The notes: generated from the letters alone by a model not told the origin. 64,000 nt of DNA from an uncultured Alphaproteobacteria bacterium (GCA_902581005.1 CACHMT010000003.1:1-64000), one strand, 5' to 3'. Shown: positions 35,304 to 45,921, counted from the first letter of the stretch. Made by a program: numbers and translations.

Positions 35304-36485
35304 TTAGTATTTTTCTAACTTAAGGAAGGTTTCTACCAACGACCCTATATCAGAAAAATTAATCAATCCGTAACATTTATTAATCAAATTATGTTTTTTT
35401 ATCAGAACAGGAACTTGTTCTCTAGTATGATCTGTTCCTTTAAAGGTAGGATCGTTTCCGTGATCTGCTGTAATCAACAAAAAGTCATCTCTATTTAAAA
35501 TTGAAAAAAGCTTTGGTAATTGCTTATCAAACTTTTCCAATGCTCTTGCATAACCGGGCAAATCTCTCCTATGACCATATAAAGTATCGAACTCAACAAA
35601 GTTTGCAAATATTAAATCACCAGTGTTTGCCTTTTCAATGACATTCAGCATTTTATCAAATAATTTATCGTCGGACATCCCAGATATAGACTTGCTTATT
35701 CCTCGATGTCCAAAAATGTCTGCAATTTTACCTATGCCAAAACATTTTTTTCCAGATTTAATAACTTTGTCACATAAGGTTTGTATTGGTGGAGGTAATA
35801 TAAAATCCTTTCTATTTTTGGTACGAAAAAAATCGTCTTTATTGCATCCAAGAAAAGGTCTCGCAATTATTCGTTGCACCCGCAAATTATTAAAAATTTC
35901 AGAGGCGATTTTACAGGTTTTGTATAAACGATCTAATCCAAATACTTGTTCATGGGCTGCTATTTGGACCACACTGTCAGCTGAGGTATATACGATTGGG
36001 CACCTACTGTCTATGTGAGATTCACCATATTCTTTAATAATGTCTTCGCCAGATGCGTGCTTATTTCCTAAAACACCAGTCACTTTCGCTTCTTTGATAA
36101 GCATATCCATTTCTTTTTTAGGAAAAACTGGTACACTTTTAGGAAAAGTATACCAACCAATTGAATTAGTATAACCAACTATTTCATGATGACCGGTCGG
36201 CGTATCCTTCCCTTTAGAACGCTCTTTAGCTACAGCATAGGATCCAACAGTGCTATCAGTATTCGGAAGGGTTAAGCCAGTTGATAACCTTGCAGCGCTA
36301 TATATACCTAAAGACTCAAGATTAGGAATCTTTAATGCTCCCCTCCGTCCAATATCCGCATCGCCGTTTGAACAGGCCAAAGCAATAGAACCGAATGTGT
36401 TGGACCCTTCATCATTATAGAGCTTAGCATCAGGAGCACCTCCAACACCCAAAGAGTCTAAAACAATCAATATAGCCTTACCCAT
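35304..36485 (-). CDS. deoB: phosphopentomutase
   Basis: Alkaline-phosphatase-superfamily mutase interconverting (deoxy)ribose 1- and 5-phosphates, linking DeoA to Deo[35 protein letters not shown] gives the first metal Asp. [14 protein letters not shown] holds the phospho-accepting Thr, and [24 protein letters not shown] and [22 protein letters not shown] hold the remaining metal ligands. At 393 aa it is full length. Its first base is the last base of the deoA stop codon, so translation is likely coupled. Confidence 0.95.
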   Translation of the reverse strand: MGKAILIVLDSLGVGGAPDAKLYNDEGSNTFGSIALACSNGDADIGRRGALKIPNLESLGIYSAARLSTGLTLPNTDSTVGSYAVAKERSKGKDTPTGHHEIVGYTNSIGWYTFPKSVPVFPKKEMDMLIKEAKVTGVLGNKHASGEDIIKEYGESHIDSRCPIVYTSADSVVQIAAHEQVFGLDRLYKTCKIASEIFNNLRVQRIIARPFLGCNKDDFFRTKNRKDFILPPPIQTLCDKVIKSGKKCFGIGKIADIFGHRGISKSISGMSDDKLFDKMLNVIEKANTGDLIFANFVEFDTLYGHRRDLPGYARALEKFDKQLPKLFSILNRDDFLLITADHGNDPTFKGTDHTREQVPVLIKKHNLINKCYGLINFSDIGSLVETFLKLEKY

Positions 36486-37798
36486 TAAACAACTTTTCGC
36501 AAAATCGGGGTCCTTAATTGCACCGGTCCACTCTCAGAAATAGAAAAACAATCATTGATTTCTTTTTCCAAAGATGCAGTTAACAATTCGCCAGCACCAT
36601 GCAAAAACAGGAGAGATGTTTTATTATTGACCTCTTGCCCAGATTTCACTACCTCTGTAAATCCAACAGATAGGTCAAGCTTATCTGAAGCCTTCTGTCT
36701 CCCTCCACCTATTTTTACAAGAACATCACCCAATGCTTTTGTATTAATTTGAGAAATAAACCCTTCTTTTTTTGCCTTAACGGGTACCACTGAATTAGCT
36801 CTCGGGAGTACCTTTTGATAAATTGATAAAAAGTTTTTTGGCCCACCTAAGGCCGATACCATTTTTTCAAAGCACTCAGCCACATGACCAGATTCAAGAA
36901 GTGAATAGATTTTCTGCTTTATATCTGATGGGCTTTTTTCCGAGTAAACCATCGAATATAATTCAACTGATAAAGCTATTGTTGTGTCCAAAAGGGCATA
37001 TTCATTTTTATTTTTTCCTAATAGAACTTCGACTACTGTTTCTACTTCTAGAGAATTACCTATTGATGAGCTAAGAGGGTCGTCCATGTTAGTTATCAGA
37101 GCTTTCGTATTACAATTTGATGCTTTTCCAATAGAAACCAAACTTTCAGCTAATTTTTTTGCTTGCTTTATATTTGCCATTAATGCGCCTCTACCAACTT
37201 TAACATCCAGAATTAGATTGGGTATTCCAGAGGCAAGCTTTTTTGAGATTATAGATGCTGTAATTAAATCAACAGAGTCGACTGTACTGGTTACATCTCT
37301 TGTAGCGTAAAGTATTTTATCGGCAGGCACTAACTTAGAAGTCTGACCTACAATAGCGCATCCTACCTCTGACACAATCCTTTGAAACGCAGTTTCACTT
37401 TGCTCTACTTCGTATCCGGGTATCGAAGAAAGTTTATCCAAAGTGCCTCCGGTATGCCCTAAACCCTTGCCAGAAATCATAGGTACAAAACAACCTAAAC
37501 TAGCCATTAGGGGTGCGAGGATTAGAGAGACTGTATCACCAACTCCCCCAGTGGAATGCTTATCAACTATTGGCCCGTCTAGATCCCACTTTAAAACCGT
37601 TCCACTATTCTTCATCGAATTGGTTAAATTAATTTTTTCATGTTCGCTCAAACCATTTATCCATGATGCCATCAAAAAAGCGCCCGTTTGAGCAGGTTCA
37701 ACTTTATTGTTAGACAATTCTTGTATAAACCAATCTATTTCGGCGGAAGTCAGTTGCTGTTTATCTCTTTTCTTTCTAATCAAATCTTGAATAAACAT
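36485..37798 (-). CDS. deoA: thymidine phosphorylase
   Basis: Phosphorolyses thymidine or deoxyuridine to base and deoxyribose 1-phosphate. [25 protein letters not shown] is the phosphate-binding signature. [42 protein letters not shown] and [11 protein letters not shown] are further family blocks. At 437 aa it is full length. It heads the leftward deo group and diverges from deoC across 143 bases, where two AATTTGAT copies (37892 and 37907) might be regulator half-sites. Confidence 0.95.
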   Translation of the reverse strand: MFIQDLIRKKRDKQQLTSAEIDWFIQELSNNKVEPAQTGAFLMASWINGLSEHEKINLTNSMKNSGTVLKWDLDGPIVDKHSTGGVGDTVSLILAPLMASLGCFVPMISGKGLGHTGGTLDKLSSIPGYEVEQSETAFQRIVSEVGCAIVGQTSKLVPADKILYATRDVTSTVDSVDLITASIISKKLASGIPNLILDVKVGRGALMANIKQAKKLAESLVSIGKASNCNTKALITNMDDPLSSSIGNSLEVETVVEVLLGKNKNEYALLDTTIALSVELYSMVYSEKSPSDIKQKIYSLLESGHVAECFEKMVSALGGPKNFLSIYQKVLPRANSVVPVKAKKEGFISQINTKALGDVLVKIGGGRQKASDKLDLSVGFTEVVKSGQEVNNKTSLLFLHGAGELLTASLEKEINDCFSISESGPVQLRTPILRKVV

Positions 37799-37941
37799 AA
37801 TTTGGCCTGTAGCACTTACTCTATTTCTTTGTGTAGCAAATAGGTTACGAACTCTATATACTATAGCATTACTGTACTATTCTAAACTAACAATTTGATC
37901 CAACTAAATTTGATGCACTAAAAATCACAAAAAATTATAAA

Positions 37942-38934
37942 ATGCCACTAGACAAAAACTTTAATAAAAGAAAATTGGATGACGTGATTGTGAAGAATGA
38001 GGGCATTCCCTTTCAGCTAGAGGCTATTAACGAAGTTAGGATTAATAAAAGCGCTGTAGAAAAAAGATGCGCTTCGGCAACCAACCGTCGCACAGTGAAA
38101 AAACATAACCAGGTCGCATGGCTACTTAAGGCAATTACATGCATGGATCTTACTACGCTATCTGGTGATGATACCGAGAGCAGAGTAGTTCGACTTTGTA
38201 ATAAAGCCAAGACTCCTTTACGCAATGATCTTCTGAAGAAGCTTGGGATAGAAGATTTAAATATAAAAGTAGGAGGCATCTGTGTTTATCACCAATTCAT
38301 ACGAACCGCATTAGGCGCTCTTCAAGGGTCCACTATTCCAGTAGTTGCTGTGTCTACGGGGTTTCCAGCGGGGCATACTCCAAAAAAAACAAAAATTACA
38401 GAGATAAAAGAGTCAATAAGGAGTGGTGCTCAAGAAATTGATATTGTAATCTCAAGAAGACATGTTTTGTCTGGAAATTGGAAAAAGCTGTACGATGAAG
38501 TATCAGAGTATAAAGAAGCTTCGGGTACGGCTTGTCTTAAAACTATTTTAGCTACCGGTGAATTAGGGACATTAAAGAATGTGAAGAAGGCTGCCTTGAT
38601 TTGTATGATGGCTGGTGCAAACTTTATAAAAACATCTACTGGTAAAGAAAGCATAAACGCAACATTACCCTTTACTCTGGTTATGTGCAGAGCAATTAGA
38701 GAATATCGCGAATGCACAGGGTTTGAAGTAGGATACAAACCCGCAGGAGGAATTTCATCGGCAAAAGATTGTTTATCTCATATGATACTGGTAAAAGAAG
38801 AACTTGGTTCAAAATGGCTACACCCTTTCCTCTTCAGGGTTGGTGCTTCATCTTTGCTTTCCGATATCGAGAGACAGATAGAGCATTTTGTGACAGGTCA
38901 TTACTCCTCATTTAATAGACATGGCATGGCGTAG
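37942..38934 (+). CDS. deoC: deoxyribose-phosphate aldolase
   Basis: Class I aldolase that splits deoxyribose 5-phosphate into glyceraldehyde 3-phosphate and acetaldehyde. MDLTTLSGDDTESRVVRLCNKA, VAVSTGFPAGHTPKKTKITEI, EIDIVISRRHVLSGNW, CLKTILATGELG (Lys) and ANFIKTSTGKESINATLPF (Schiff-base Lys region) are present. At 330 aa it is longer than the E. coli protein, the excess being mainly N-terminal, as in other alphaproteobacterial DeoC proteins. The aldehyde dehydrogenase gene starts four bases after its stop. Confidence 0.94.
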   Translation: MPLDKNFNKRKLDDVIVKNEGIPFQLEAINEVRINKSAVEKRCASATNRRTVKKHNQVAWLLKAITCMDLTTLSGDDTESRVVRLCNKAKTPLRNDLLKKLGIEDLNIKVGGICVYHQFIRTALGALQGSTIPVVAVSTGFPAGHTPKKTKITEIKESIRSGAQEIDIVISRRHVLSGNWKKLYDEVSEYKEASGTACLKTILATGELGTLKNVKKAALICMMAGANFIKTSTGKESINATLPFTLVMCRAIREYRECTGFEVGYKPAGGISSAKDCLSHMILVKEELGSKWLHPFLFRVGASSLLSDIERQIEHFVTGHYSSFNRHGMA

Positions 38935-38938
38935 GTAA

Positions 38939-41308
38939 ATGAAAAAGATTGAAGATTCTTTTAAAAAAATGGGCTATGAAGAAGCTCTTGAGAGTGACAA
39001 AGAAGCCCTCGAGTGGATTGCTAAGCATAATGGCCAATTCGGACATTTTATTGGCGGTAGATTTACTAAACCAAAAAACTTATTCAAAACCATTAATCCT
39101 TTTAATAAAAAAGAAATCGCTAAGGTTTCGCAAGGAACTATTACTGATATTAAAAACTCTGTGAAAATTGCAAGATCAGGCCTCGAGAGATGGCAATCGC
39201 TTAGTTGCTTTCAGAGATCGAAATATTTGTATGCTATAGCAAGATATATTCAAAAGGAATCGCGAACAATCTCTGTTTTAGAATCATTAGAAAATGGAAA
39301 ATCAATTCGCGAGAGTAGAGACATTGACATACCTCTTGCAGCAAGACACTTCTATTATCATGTAGGATGGGCTCAATTACTTGATGAAGAGTTTGAAAAC
39401 TATTCCCCCGTCGGGATATGTGGGCAAATTATCCCATGGAATTTCCCACTCCTAATGTTGGCATGGAAAGTTGCCCCTGCAATTGCAGCCGGTAATTCAG
39501 TGATCCTTAAACCAGCTGAACAAACCTCTCTGACAGCACTTTATTTTGCAGAAATATGCAGGAGAATTAAGCTGCCAGCAGGTGTAGTAAACGTAGTAAC
39601 TGGTGACGGAATAACTGGATCATATCTGGTACAACAAAAGGATGTTTCCAAAATTGCCTTCACTGGCTCAACGGAGGTTGGCAAAGAAATTAAGAAAAGT
39701 ACGGCGGGAAGTGGAAAAAAACTAACTTTAGAATTAGGAGGAAAATCTCCTTTTATCATATTTGATGATGCTGATCTAGATAGTGCTGTTGAAGGTTTAG
39801 TTGACGCAATTTGGTTTAATCAAGGACAGGTTTGCTGCGCTGGATCTAGGCTTTTATTACAGGAGACGATCAGTACAAAGGTAGAAAAGAAAATCCTTTC
39901 AAGAATGAAAAAATTAAGGTTTGGCAATCCATTAGATAAAAGTATAGATATGGGGCCTTTAGTAAGCTTTGAACAACAGAGTAGAGTTAAAGGTTTAGTT
40001 GATAAAGGAGTAGAAAGTGGAGCAGACATCTTCCAGTGTGATATACCCTCTAATCTAAAAGGATACTTTTATCCACCGACACTACTAAAAAATGTTTCCC
40101 CTTCAATGGAGATTTTCCAGAAAGAAATATTTGGTCCTGTTCTTTCTTCAACGACATTTAGAACACCAGAAGAAGCAATCTCCCTCGCAAATAATTCCCG
40201 CTACGGGCTATCGGCGAGTATTTGGAGCGAGAATATTAACCTTGCGCTGGATATTGCACCAAAATTAAAAGTGGGAGTTGTATGGATAAACTCTACGAAC
40301 GTTTTTGATGCTGCTGTTGGGTTCGGGGGTTACAGAGAGAGTGGATATGGTAGAGAGGGTGGGAAAGAGGGAATGTATGAATATCTAAAATTTAATTCCG
40401 ACCACTACCAAATAAAAGAAGCGAGAGTATTGAAGAAAAATATTTCAGTAAAAAAGAAATCTATTTCTCATATAGACCAAACTAGAAAAATGTATATTGG
40501 CGGCACACAAAAGAGAGGAGATAGTGGGCACTCTATAGTGATATTTGATAATCAAAGAGAAGAGATAGCGACGGTGGGACGCGGTAATCGAAAAGATATA
40601 AGAAATGCTGTAGAGGCAGCCAATAAGCAAATGAATTGGACCGTGCTTAGCTCTCATGCTAGAGCACAAATTATGTTTTATATTGCAGAAAACCTTTCGC
40701 AAAGAAGAGATTATTTTATAAGTTTGTTATCTTCGACAACCTTTTGTCAAAATCCTATACAAGAATTTGATACCGCCTTAAACAGATTGTTTACCTTTGC
40801 TTCGTGGGCAGATAAATTCGATGGCGCTGTCCATCAAGCGCCAATAAGAGCAAATACCATTGCACTTAACGAACCTGTTGGTGTTATCGGGGTTATATGC
40901 CCTAATCTTGCACCCTTGGCTTCTTTTGTCACTCTCATTGCAGCAGCACTTTGTCAAGGAAATCGCTTAGTAGTTATTCCTTCAGAAAATTTTCCCTTGC
41001 CTGCGGTAGATATGTATCAAATATTTGAGACGTCAGATGTTCCTCCTGCAGCAATTAATATTGTAACTGGAAAATACGAGGAACTTATCAAAACGCTTTC
41101 TGAGCATAATTCTGTTGATGGGATATGGAATTTTGGAGATCCAAAATACGAGTCTGATATTGATATAGCCTCCATTTCGAATTTAAAACAAATATGGTCG
41201 ATAAATGGAAACAACATTAACTGGATTAACTATCATGCAAGCTTCAATAAATTGCTATTAAGAAAATCGAGTCAAGTTAAGAATATTTGGATACCATATG
41301 GAGAGTGA
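38939..41308 (+). CDS. two-domain aldehyde dehydrogenase (ALDH16-like)
   Basis: A 789-residue protein made of two tandem ALDH domains. The first (about 30-500) is complete: IIPWNFPLLMLAWKVAPAIAAGNSVILKPAE, FTGSTEVGKEI, LELGGKSPFIIFDDADLD with the general-base Glu, NQGQVCCAGSRLL with the nucleophile Cys, and EIFGPVLSS. The second (about 500-789) has the fold (VGVIGVICPNLAPLASFVTLIAAALCQGNRLVVIP) but lacks the Cys and Glu motifs and is probably inactive. This is the ALDH16 layout, known from a Loktanella enzyme. With deoC four bases upstream, the natural substrate may be the acetaldehyde DeoC releases; that is inference. Confidence 0.9.
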   Translation: MKKIEDSFKKMGYEEALESDKEALEWIAKHNGQFGHFIGGRFTKPKNLFKTINPFNKKEIAKVSQGTITDIKNSVKIARSGLERWQSLSCFQRSKYLYAIARYIQKESRTISVLESLENGKSIRESRDIDIPLAARHFYYHVGWAQLLDEEFENYSPVGICGQIIPWNFPLLMLAWKVAPAIAAGNSVILKPAEQTSLTALYFAEICRRIKLPAGVVNVVTGDGITGSYLVQQKDVSKIAFTGSTEVGKEIKKSTAGSGKKLTLELGGKSPFIIFDDADLDSAVEGLVDAIWFNQGQVCCAGSRLLLQETISTKVEKKILSRMKKLRFGNPLDKSIDMGPLVSFEQQSRVKGLVDKGVESGADIFQCDIPSNLKGYFYPPTLLKNVSPSMEIFQKEIFGPVLSSTTFRTPEEAISLANNSRYGLSASIWSENINLALDIAPKLKVGVVWINSTNVFDAAVGFGGYRESGYGREGGKEGMYEYLKFNSDHYQIKEARVLKKNISVKKKSISHIDQTRKMYIGGTQKRGDSGHSIVIFDNQREEIATVGRGNRKDIRNAVEAANKQMNWTVLSSHARAQIMFYIAENLSQRRDYFISLLSSTTFCQNPIQEFDTALNRLFTFASWADKFDGAVHQAPIRANTIALNEPVGVIGVICPNLAPLASFVTLIAAALCQGNRLVVIPSENFPLPAVDMYQIFETSDVPPAAINIVTGKYEELIKTLSEHNSVDGIWNFGDPKYESDIDIASISNLKQIWSINGNNINWINYHASFNKLLLRKSSQVKNIWIPYGE

Positions 41309-41315
41309 GATTTGA

Positions 41316-41714
41316 TCAAATAGTATTCAAATCAAAAGCACCTGGTAGCAATAACCCCATAGTTGTTTCTTCTAGAACATCCTCAAGATTGCAAAGATAA
41401 ACCGGCGTGTAAGGTTTTGAAAATTCCATTAGTCTCTGTCTACATCCCCCACAGGGAGTTGTAGGTTTCTTTGTGTCTGCCATCACCAATATTTCATCGA
41501 TTTCAGTGCATCCATCAGTAACCATTTTTCCTATTGCGGCCGCCTCAGCACACATCCCTTGTGGAAATGCGCTGTTTTCAACATTTACTCCAGTGTAAAT
41601 AGCGGCGTTTATTCCAAGCAAGCTAACTGAAACATTAAAGTTTGAATAAGGTGCATAGGCATTTGAGAAAACACTCTTTGCATTAGAAAAAAGTAATGTT
41701 TTTTTTTGCTTCAT
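41316..41714 (-). CDS. cdd: cytidine deaminase
   Basis: Zinc enzyme converting (deoxy)cytidine to (deoxy)uridine. AYAPYSNFNVSVSLLG is the N-terminal family block. The catalytic CAE motif is in QGMCAEAAAIGKMV and the second zinc pair in TPCGGCRQRLMEF. At 132 aa it is the short tetrameric type. It lies at the end of the leftward propionate operon, seven bases after prpE, yet its job belongs to the adjoining deo locus. It converges on the aldehyde dehydrogenase gene with seven bases between the stops. Confidence 0.95.
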   Translation of the reverse strand: MKQKKTLLFSNAKSVFSNAYAPYSNFNVSVSLLGINAAIYTGVNVENSAFPQGMCAEAAAIGKMVTDGCTEIDEILVMADTKKPTTPCGGCRQRLMEFSKPYTPVYLCNLEDVLEETTMGLLLPGAFDLNTI

Positions 41715-41721
41715 CTTATTT

Positions 41722-43635
41722 TTAATTTTTTGGATATCCTATAGTTGCAAGCGCCTCTTTAATTTCCTCTAGAATCAGCGGATCATCTATAGTTGCTGGA
41801 ACTTTAAATTCTTTGCCATCGGCTATTTTACATACGGTTGAACGCAAAATTTTTCCAGATCGTGTTTTTGGCAAGCGTTTTATAATCAGTGCTTGCTTAA
41901 AAAATGCAACAGGCCCCAGCCTCTCTCTAACCATTTGCACCAGCTCTTTTTTAACTTCACCTTCAGGTCTATTTACCCCATCTGTTAAACAAACCAAGCC
42001 AAGTGGGACCTGCCCCTTTAATTCGTCACTTATTCCAACAACCGCACACTCGGCAACATCTTTGTGATCAGCTAAAATTTCTTCCATTGCTCCCGTAGAC
42101 AATCTGTGGCCTGCAACATTAATAACATCATCCGTTCTTGCCATTATATACATGTAACCATCTTCGTCCTTCAACCCAGCATCACCGGTTTCATAATATC
42201 CAGGAAATTTTGATAAATATGCCGAAACAAATCTGTCATCAGCTTTCCAAAGCGAGGGTAAAGCTCCAGGAGCAAGAGGTAACTTGATAGCAATTGATCC
42301 TAGCTGATTTGGAGGCAATATATTACCTTTCTCATCTAGAACATCTATCTCGAAACCAGGAATTGGTACAGATGGTGAACCAACTTTAATTTCCAGCTGC
42401 TCGATACCCCAAGGATTTCCAATCATCACGTGTCCACTTTCTGTTTGCCACCAATGATCTATAACAGGTATTTGGAGCAAATCCTTTGCCCAGTTTATAG
42501 TATCAGGGTCTGCTCTTTCCCCAGCCAAAAACAGTGTTCTTAAACTCGTTAAACTATACTTTTTGAGAAAGTTACCTTTTGGATCAGCCCTCTTTATTGC
42601 CCTGAAAGCGGTAGGGGCAGTAAAGAGCGATACAACCTTGTGATCGCTTATTACTCGCCAGAAAGTACCGGCATCTGGTGTTCCAACAGGCTTTCCTTCA
42701 AAAAGAATACTAGTAATACCACTTACTAAGGGAGCATATACTATATAGGAATGGCCTACAACCCAACCTACATCAGAAGCAGCCCAAAAAACTTCGCCAG
42801 GACGAATATCATAAAAGTTTTTCATAGTCCAATTTAGACTTACCAAATGCCCGCCAACAGGTCTTATAACACCTTTAGGCTGCCCTGTTGTACCAGAGGT
42901 ATAAAGAATATATAATGGGTCTTCTCCACTCACTGGAACACAATCAGCTTCATCAGCTTCTGAAACTAAATCATTCCAATCAAAATCTCGACCCTCTATC
43001 AAATCCGCTCTCAACTCATCCCTTTGGTAAACAATACAAAAATCGGGCTTATGATCAGCTAATGAAATCGCTTCATCGAGCAAGGGCTTATAGGGAACAA
43101 TTCTGCCAGGCTCTAAACCACAGGAGCCCGCAATTATCGCTTTTGCGTTACAATCATCAATCCTTACAGCTAACTCACTTGAAGCAAATCCTCCAAAAAC
43201 TACAGAATGAATGGCTCCAAGCCTAGCGCACGCAAGCATAGCAACTACTGCCTCTGGGATCATTGGCATATAAATAATTACTCTGTCACCTTTTTTAATG
43301 CCTTTTCCTTTTAGAGCTCCAGCTAACTTTGCCACGTTTTGCTTAAGTTCTAAATAGGAAATTTTTCTTACTTTTTTACACATAGCGCTATCATAAATGA
43401 TTGCAATATCTTCCCCTTTTCCATTCTCGATGTGTCTGTCAACGCAATTATAGCAAGCGTTTATTGCTCCACCCGTGAACCAATTATAAAAAGGCTTTTT
43501 GCTATCATCCAAAATTTTGTCAGGAGCTTTGTACCACGTAATTTCTTTTGATTGGTTTTTCCAAAATCCTAAAGGGTCCTGCTTCCAGTCGTTATAAACT
43601 TTTTGATAACTCAATTGATCCTCCTGGTTAACCAT
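41722..43635 (-). CDS. prpE: propionyl-CoA synthetase (PrpE-type acyl-CoA synthetase)
   Basis: AMP-forming acyl-CoA ligase. YNWFTGGAINACYNCVDRHIENGKGEDIAIIYDSAMC and ACARLGAIHSVVFGGFASSELAVRIDDC are the PrpE/Acs N-terminal blocks. The P-loop is YILYTSGTTGQPKGV, the YETGD motif is GYYETGDAGLKDEDGYMYIMARTDDVINVAGHRLS, and the C-terminal Lys is in LPKTRSGKILRS. Wording is closer to PrpE than Acs, and the adjoining propionyl-CoA pathway agrees. It might also accept acetate made from DeoC/ALDH acetaldehyde. Its ATG overlaps the maeB stop by eight bases (ATGGTTAA), so translation is coupled. Confidence 0.9.
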   Translation of the reverse strand: MVNQEDQLSYQKVYNDWKQDPLGFWKNQSKEITWYKAPDKILDDSKKPFYNWFTGGAINACYNCVDRHIENGKGEDIAIIYDSAMCKKVRKISYLELKQNVAKLAGALKGKGIKKGDRVIIYMPMIPEAVVAMLACARLGAIHSVVFGGFASSELAVRIDDCNAKAIIAGSCGLEPGRIVPYKPLLDEAISLADHKPDFCIVYQRDELRADLIEGRDFDWNDLVSEADEADCVPVSGEDPLYILYTSGTTGQPKGVIRPVGGHLVSLNWTMKNFYDIRPGEVFWAASDVGWVVGHSYIVYAPLVSGITSILFEGKPVGTPDAGTFWRVISDHKVVSLFTAPTAFRAIKRADPKGNFLKKYSLTSLRTLFLAGERADPDTINWAKDLLQIPVIDHWWQTESGHVMIGNPWGIEQLEIKVGSPSVPIPGFEIDVLDEKGNILPPNQLGSIAIKLPLAPGALPSLWKADDRFVSAYLSKFPGYYETGDAGLKDEDGYMYIMARTDDVINVAGHRLSTGAMEEILADHKDVAECAVVGISDELKGQVPLGLVCLTDGVNRPEGEVKKELVQMVRERLGPVAFFKQALIIKRLPKTRSGKILRSTVCKIADGKEFKVPATIDDPLILEEIKEALATIGYPKN

Positions 43636-45907
43636 AGATTTGAACAGGTGTTCCTGCTAAAGCTGAAATATTTAAAAGTCCTCTAGTGGTTATTGATGGG
43701 CTAACAATATGTGCTTTATTTCCCATCCCCATTAAGATAGGTCCTACTTCAATCCCATTAGATCTCATTTTTAAAATGTTACGCACACCACTCGCTGCAT
43801 CTATATTACTAAATACTAAAACATTCGCCGCACCAGCAAATCTACTACCTCTAAAAATTCTTTTCCTTAAATCCTCGTCGAGTGCTGAGTCAGAGTGCAT
43901 TTCGCCCTCATATGAAAAATCCAATTTTTTGCTATCAAGAATATCAAGAGCTCCTCTCATTCGTCTTCCTGAGTCGGTATCTAAGCTACCAAATTGAGAG
44001 TGAGAGCAAAGGGCAATTTTAGGGGTAACACCAAAACGTTTAGTATGTCGTGCGGCTCCAATGACGATCTCAGCTATCTCTTCCGCAGAAGGGTTTGGAT
44101 GGATATTGCAATCAGCTACAAACAAGACATCTGACTCTAATATCATCATTGACAATGCACCAACGGGCTTCAATCCGTATCCAGATAAAATTTCTTCAAT
44201 ATATTTTAGGTGCCATAGATATTGTCCAAAAGTTCCACAAATTAAGCTGTCGGCTTCGCCTCGTTTTACCATTATTGCTCCGATAGCTGTTGTGTTTGTT
44301 CTCATAATTTCTCTAGCTAAAGCTGGTGTGACGCCTTGTCTCTCCATTATTCCTAAATATGTTTCCCAATATTCTCTGAACCTAGGATCATTTTGGGGGT
44401 TTACCAGCTCAAAATCTTTACCGTGCACTAGCGGCAACCCATATCTCTCAATTCTGTTTTCAACTACTTTTGGTCGCCCAATCAGTATGGGTTTATCATT
44501 CGTCTCCTCTAACAAGGCTAAAGCAGTCCTGAGTGTTCGCTCATCTTCTCCTTCGGCAAAAACAATCTTACGAGATGATGTTTTTGCTGCTTCGAAGACT
44601 GGCTTCATCAAGATAGTAGATTTATAAACTGATCCTTCTAATTTCTGTTTGTAAGCCTCCACATCTTTCAAGGGGCGAGAAGCGACGCCACTCTTCATTG
44701 CAGCCTCTGCTACCGCCACTGCAACATTCGGCAATAGTCTTGGATCAAAGGGTTTCGGAATAAGATACTCTTTGCCAAACTTTAAAATTTCTCCCTGATA
44801 TGCTTCTACAGTTTCTGCAGTTGAAGTTTGTCTCGCTAGATTCGCTATGGCATGTATACAGGCTAATTTCATTTTATCATTTATTTGTGTGGCTCCAACA
44901 TCAAGAGCACCTCTAAAAATAAAGGGAAAACATAAAACGTTGTTTACTTGGTTTGGATAATCAGATCGACCCGTAGCTATCAGCGCATCAGGTGCCACCT
45001 TTAGAGCATCAGCTGGATTGATTTCTGGATCAGGGTTAGCAAGAGCAAAAATTATTGGTTGCTTATTCATTTTGAGAACCATTTTACTGGTCAATACACC
45101 TGGGCCTGAAAGCCCTAAAAACATGTCGCAATCTTTAATCACATCATCTAAATTTGATAAAGTACTATCTTGAGAAAACCGTTTTTTCTCTTCATTTATT
45201 TCACTTCTATTTTTTGTAATTAAACCCTTACTATCGCTGAGCCATATATTTTCTCTTTTTGCACCCAATTTCACCAACATTTCTAAGCAAGCTATTCCAG
45301 ATGCTCCCGCCCCGACCGCTACGATTTTTGTATTTTCAATTTTTCTATTTGATAGTTCTATCGCATTAACCGCTGCTGCACCTACCACTATCGCTGTTCC
45401 ATGTTGGTCGTCATGGAAAACAGGTATTTTCATCTTTTCTTTGCAAAGTCTCTCAACTTCAAAACAGTCCGGCGCCTTAATATCTTCTAAATTTATCGCA
45501 CCAAAAGTTGGCTCTAAAGACGATACTATCTCAGCAAGTCTTTGTGGGTTATCTTCATCCACTTCGATATCGAAACAGTCGATATTTGCAAACTTCTTAA
45601 ATAGAACGGCTTTTCCTTCCATCACAGGTTTAGAGGCACCAGGTCCTATATTTCCTAACCCTAAAACGGCTGTACCGTTAGAAATCACTGCGACTAAATT
45701 TCCTTTCGAGGTATACTTGGAGGCAGTATTTTCATCTTCCTTTATTTCCAAACAAGCCTCGGCAACTCCAGGAGAGTATGCCCTTGAGAGATCTCTTTGA
45801 TTAGCCAAAGGTTTTGTCGCTCTAATTTCCAACTTCCCCGGTTGTGGAAACTCATGATAATCAAGCGCAGCTTTTTTGGAGCTATTTTCTTTTAAATTCT
45901 TTGCCAA
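43628..45907 (-). CDS. maeB: NADP-dependent malic enzyme with phosphotransacetylase-like domain
   Basis: Decarboxylates malate to pyruvate with NADP. The N-terminal malic enzyme part (about 1-430) has RDLSRAYSPGVAEACLEI, FKKFANIDCFDIEVDEDNP, INLEDIKAPDCFEVERLC, PVFHDDQHGTAIV and the nucleotide loop VAVGAGASGIACLEML. The C-terminal part (about 430-759) is the phosphotransacetylase-like regulatory domain (KIVFAEGEDERTLRTALALLEE, HPNPSAEEIAEIVIGAARHTKRFGVTPKIALCSHSQFGS). At 759 aa it is the standard hybrid form. In this operon it would drain malate formed from succinyl-CoA to pyruvate. Confidence 0.95.
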   Translation of the reverse strand: MAKNLKENSSKKAALDYHEFPQPGKLEIRATKPLANQRDLSRAYSPGVAEACLEIKEDENTASKYTSKGNLVAVISNGTAVLGLGNIGPGASKPVMEGKAVLFKKFANIDCFDIEVDEDNPQRLAEIVSSLEPTFGAINLEDIKAPDCFEVERLCKEKMKIPVFHDDQHGTAIVVGAAAVNAIELSNRKIENTKIVAVGAGASGIACLEMLVKLGAKRENIWLSDSKGLITKNRSEINEEKKRFSQDSTLSNLDDVIKDCDMFLGLSGPGVLTSKMVLKMNKQPIIFALANPDPEINPADALKVAPDALIATGRSDYPNQVNNVLCFPFIFRGALDVGATQINDKMKLACIHAIANLARQTSTAETVEAYQGEILKFGKEYLIPKPFDPRLLPNVAVAVAEAAMKSGVASRPLKDVEAYKQKLEGSVYKSTILMKPVFEAAKTSSRKIVFAEGEDERTLRTALALLEETNDKPILIGRPKVVENRIERYGLPLVHGKDFELVNPQNDPRFREYWETYLGIMERQGVTPALAREIMRTNTTAIGAIMVKRGEADSLICGTFGQYLWHLKYIEEILSGYGLKPVGALSMMILESDVLFVADCNIHPNPSAEEIAEIVIGAARHTKRFGVTPKIALCSHSQFGSLDTDSGRRMRGALDILDSKKLDFSYEGEMHSDSALDEDLRKRIFRGSRFAGAANVLVFSNIDAASGVRNILKMRSNGIEVGPILMGMGNKAHIVSPSITTRGLLNISALAGTPVQIYG

Positions 45908-45921
45908 TTTTTCCTCTTAAA

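Noticed and set aside
44061-44627. 188-aa plus-strand ORF opposite maeB
   Set aside because: maeB is unmistakable here; the antisense frame shows no motif and simply reflects codon bias.
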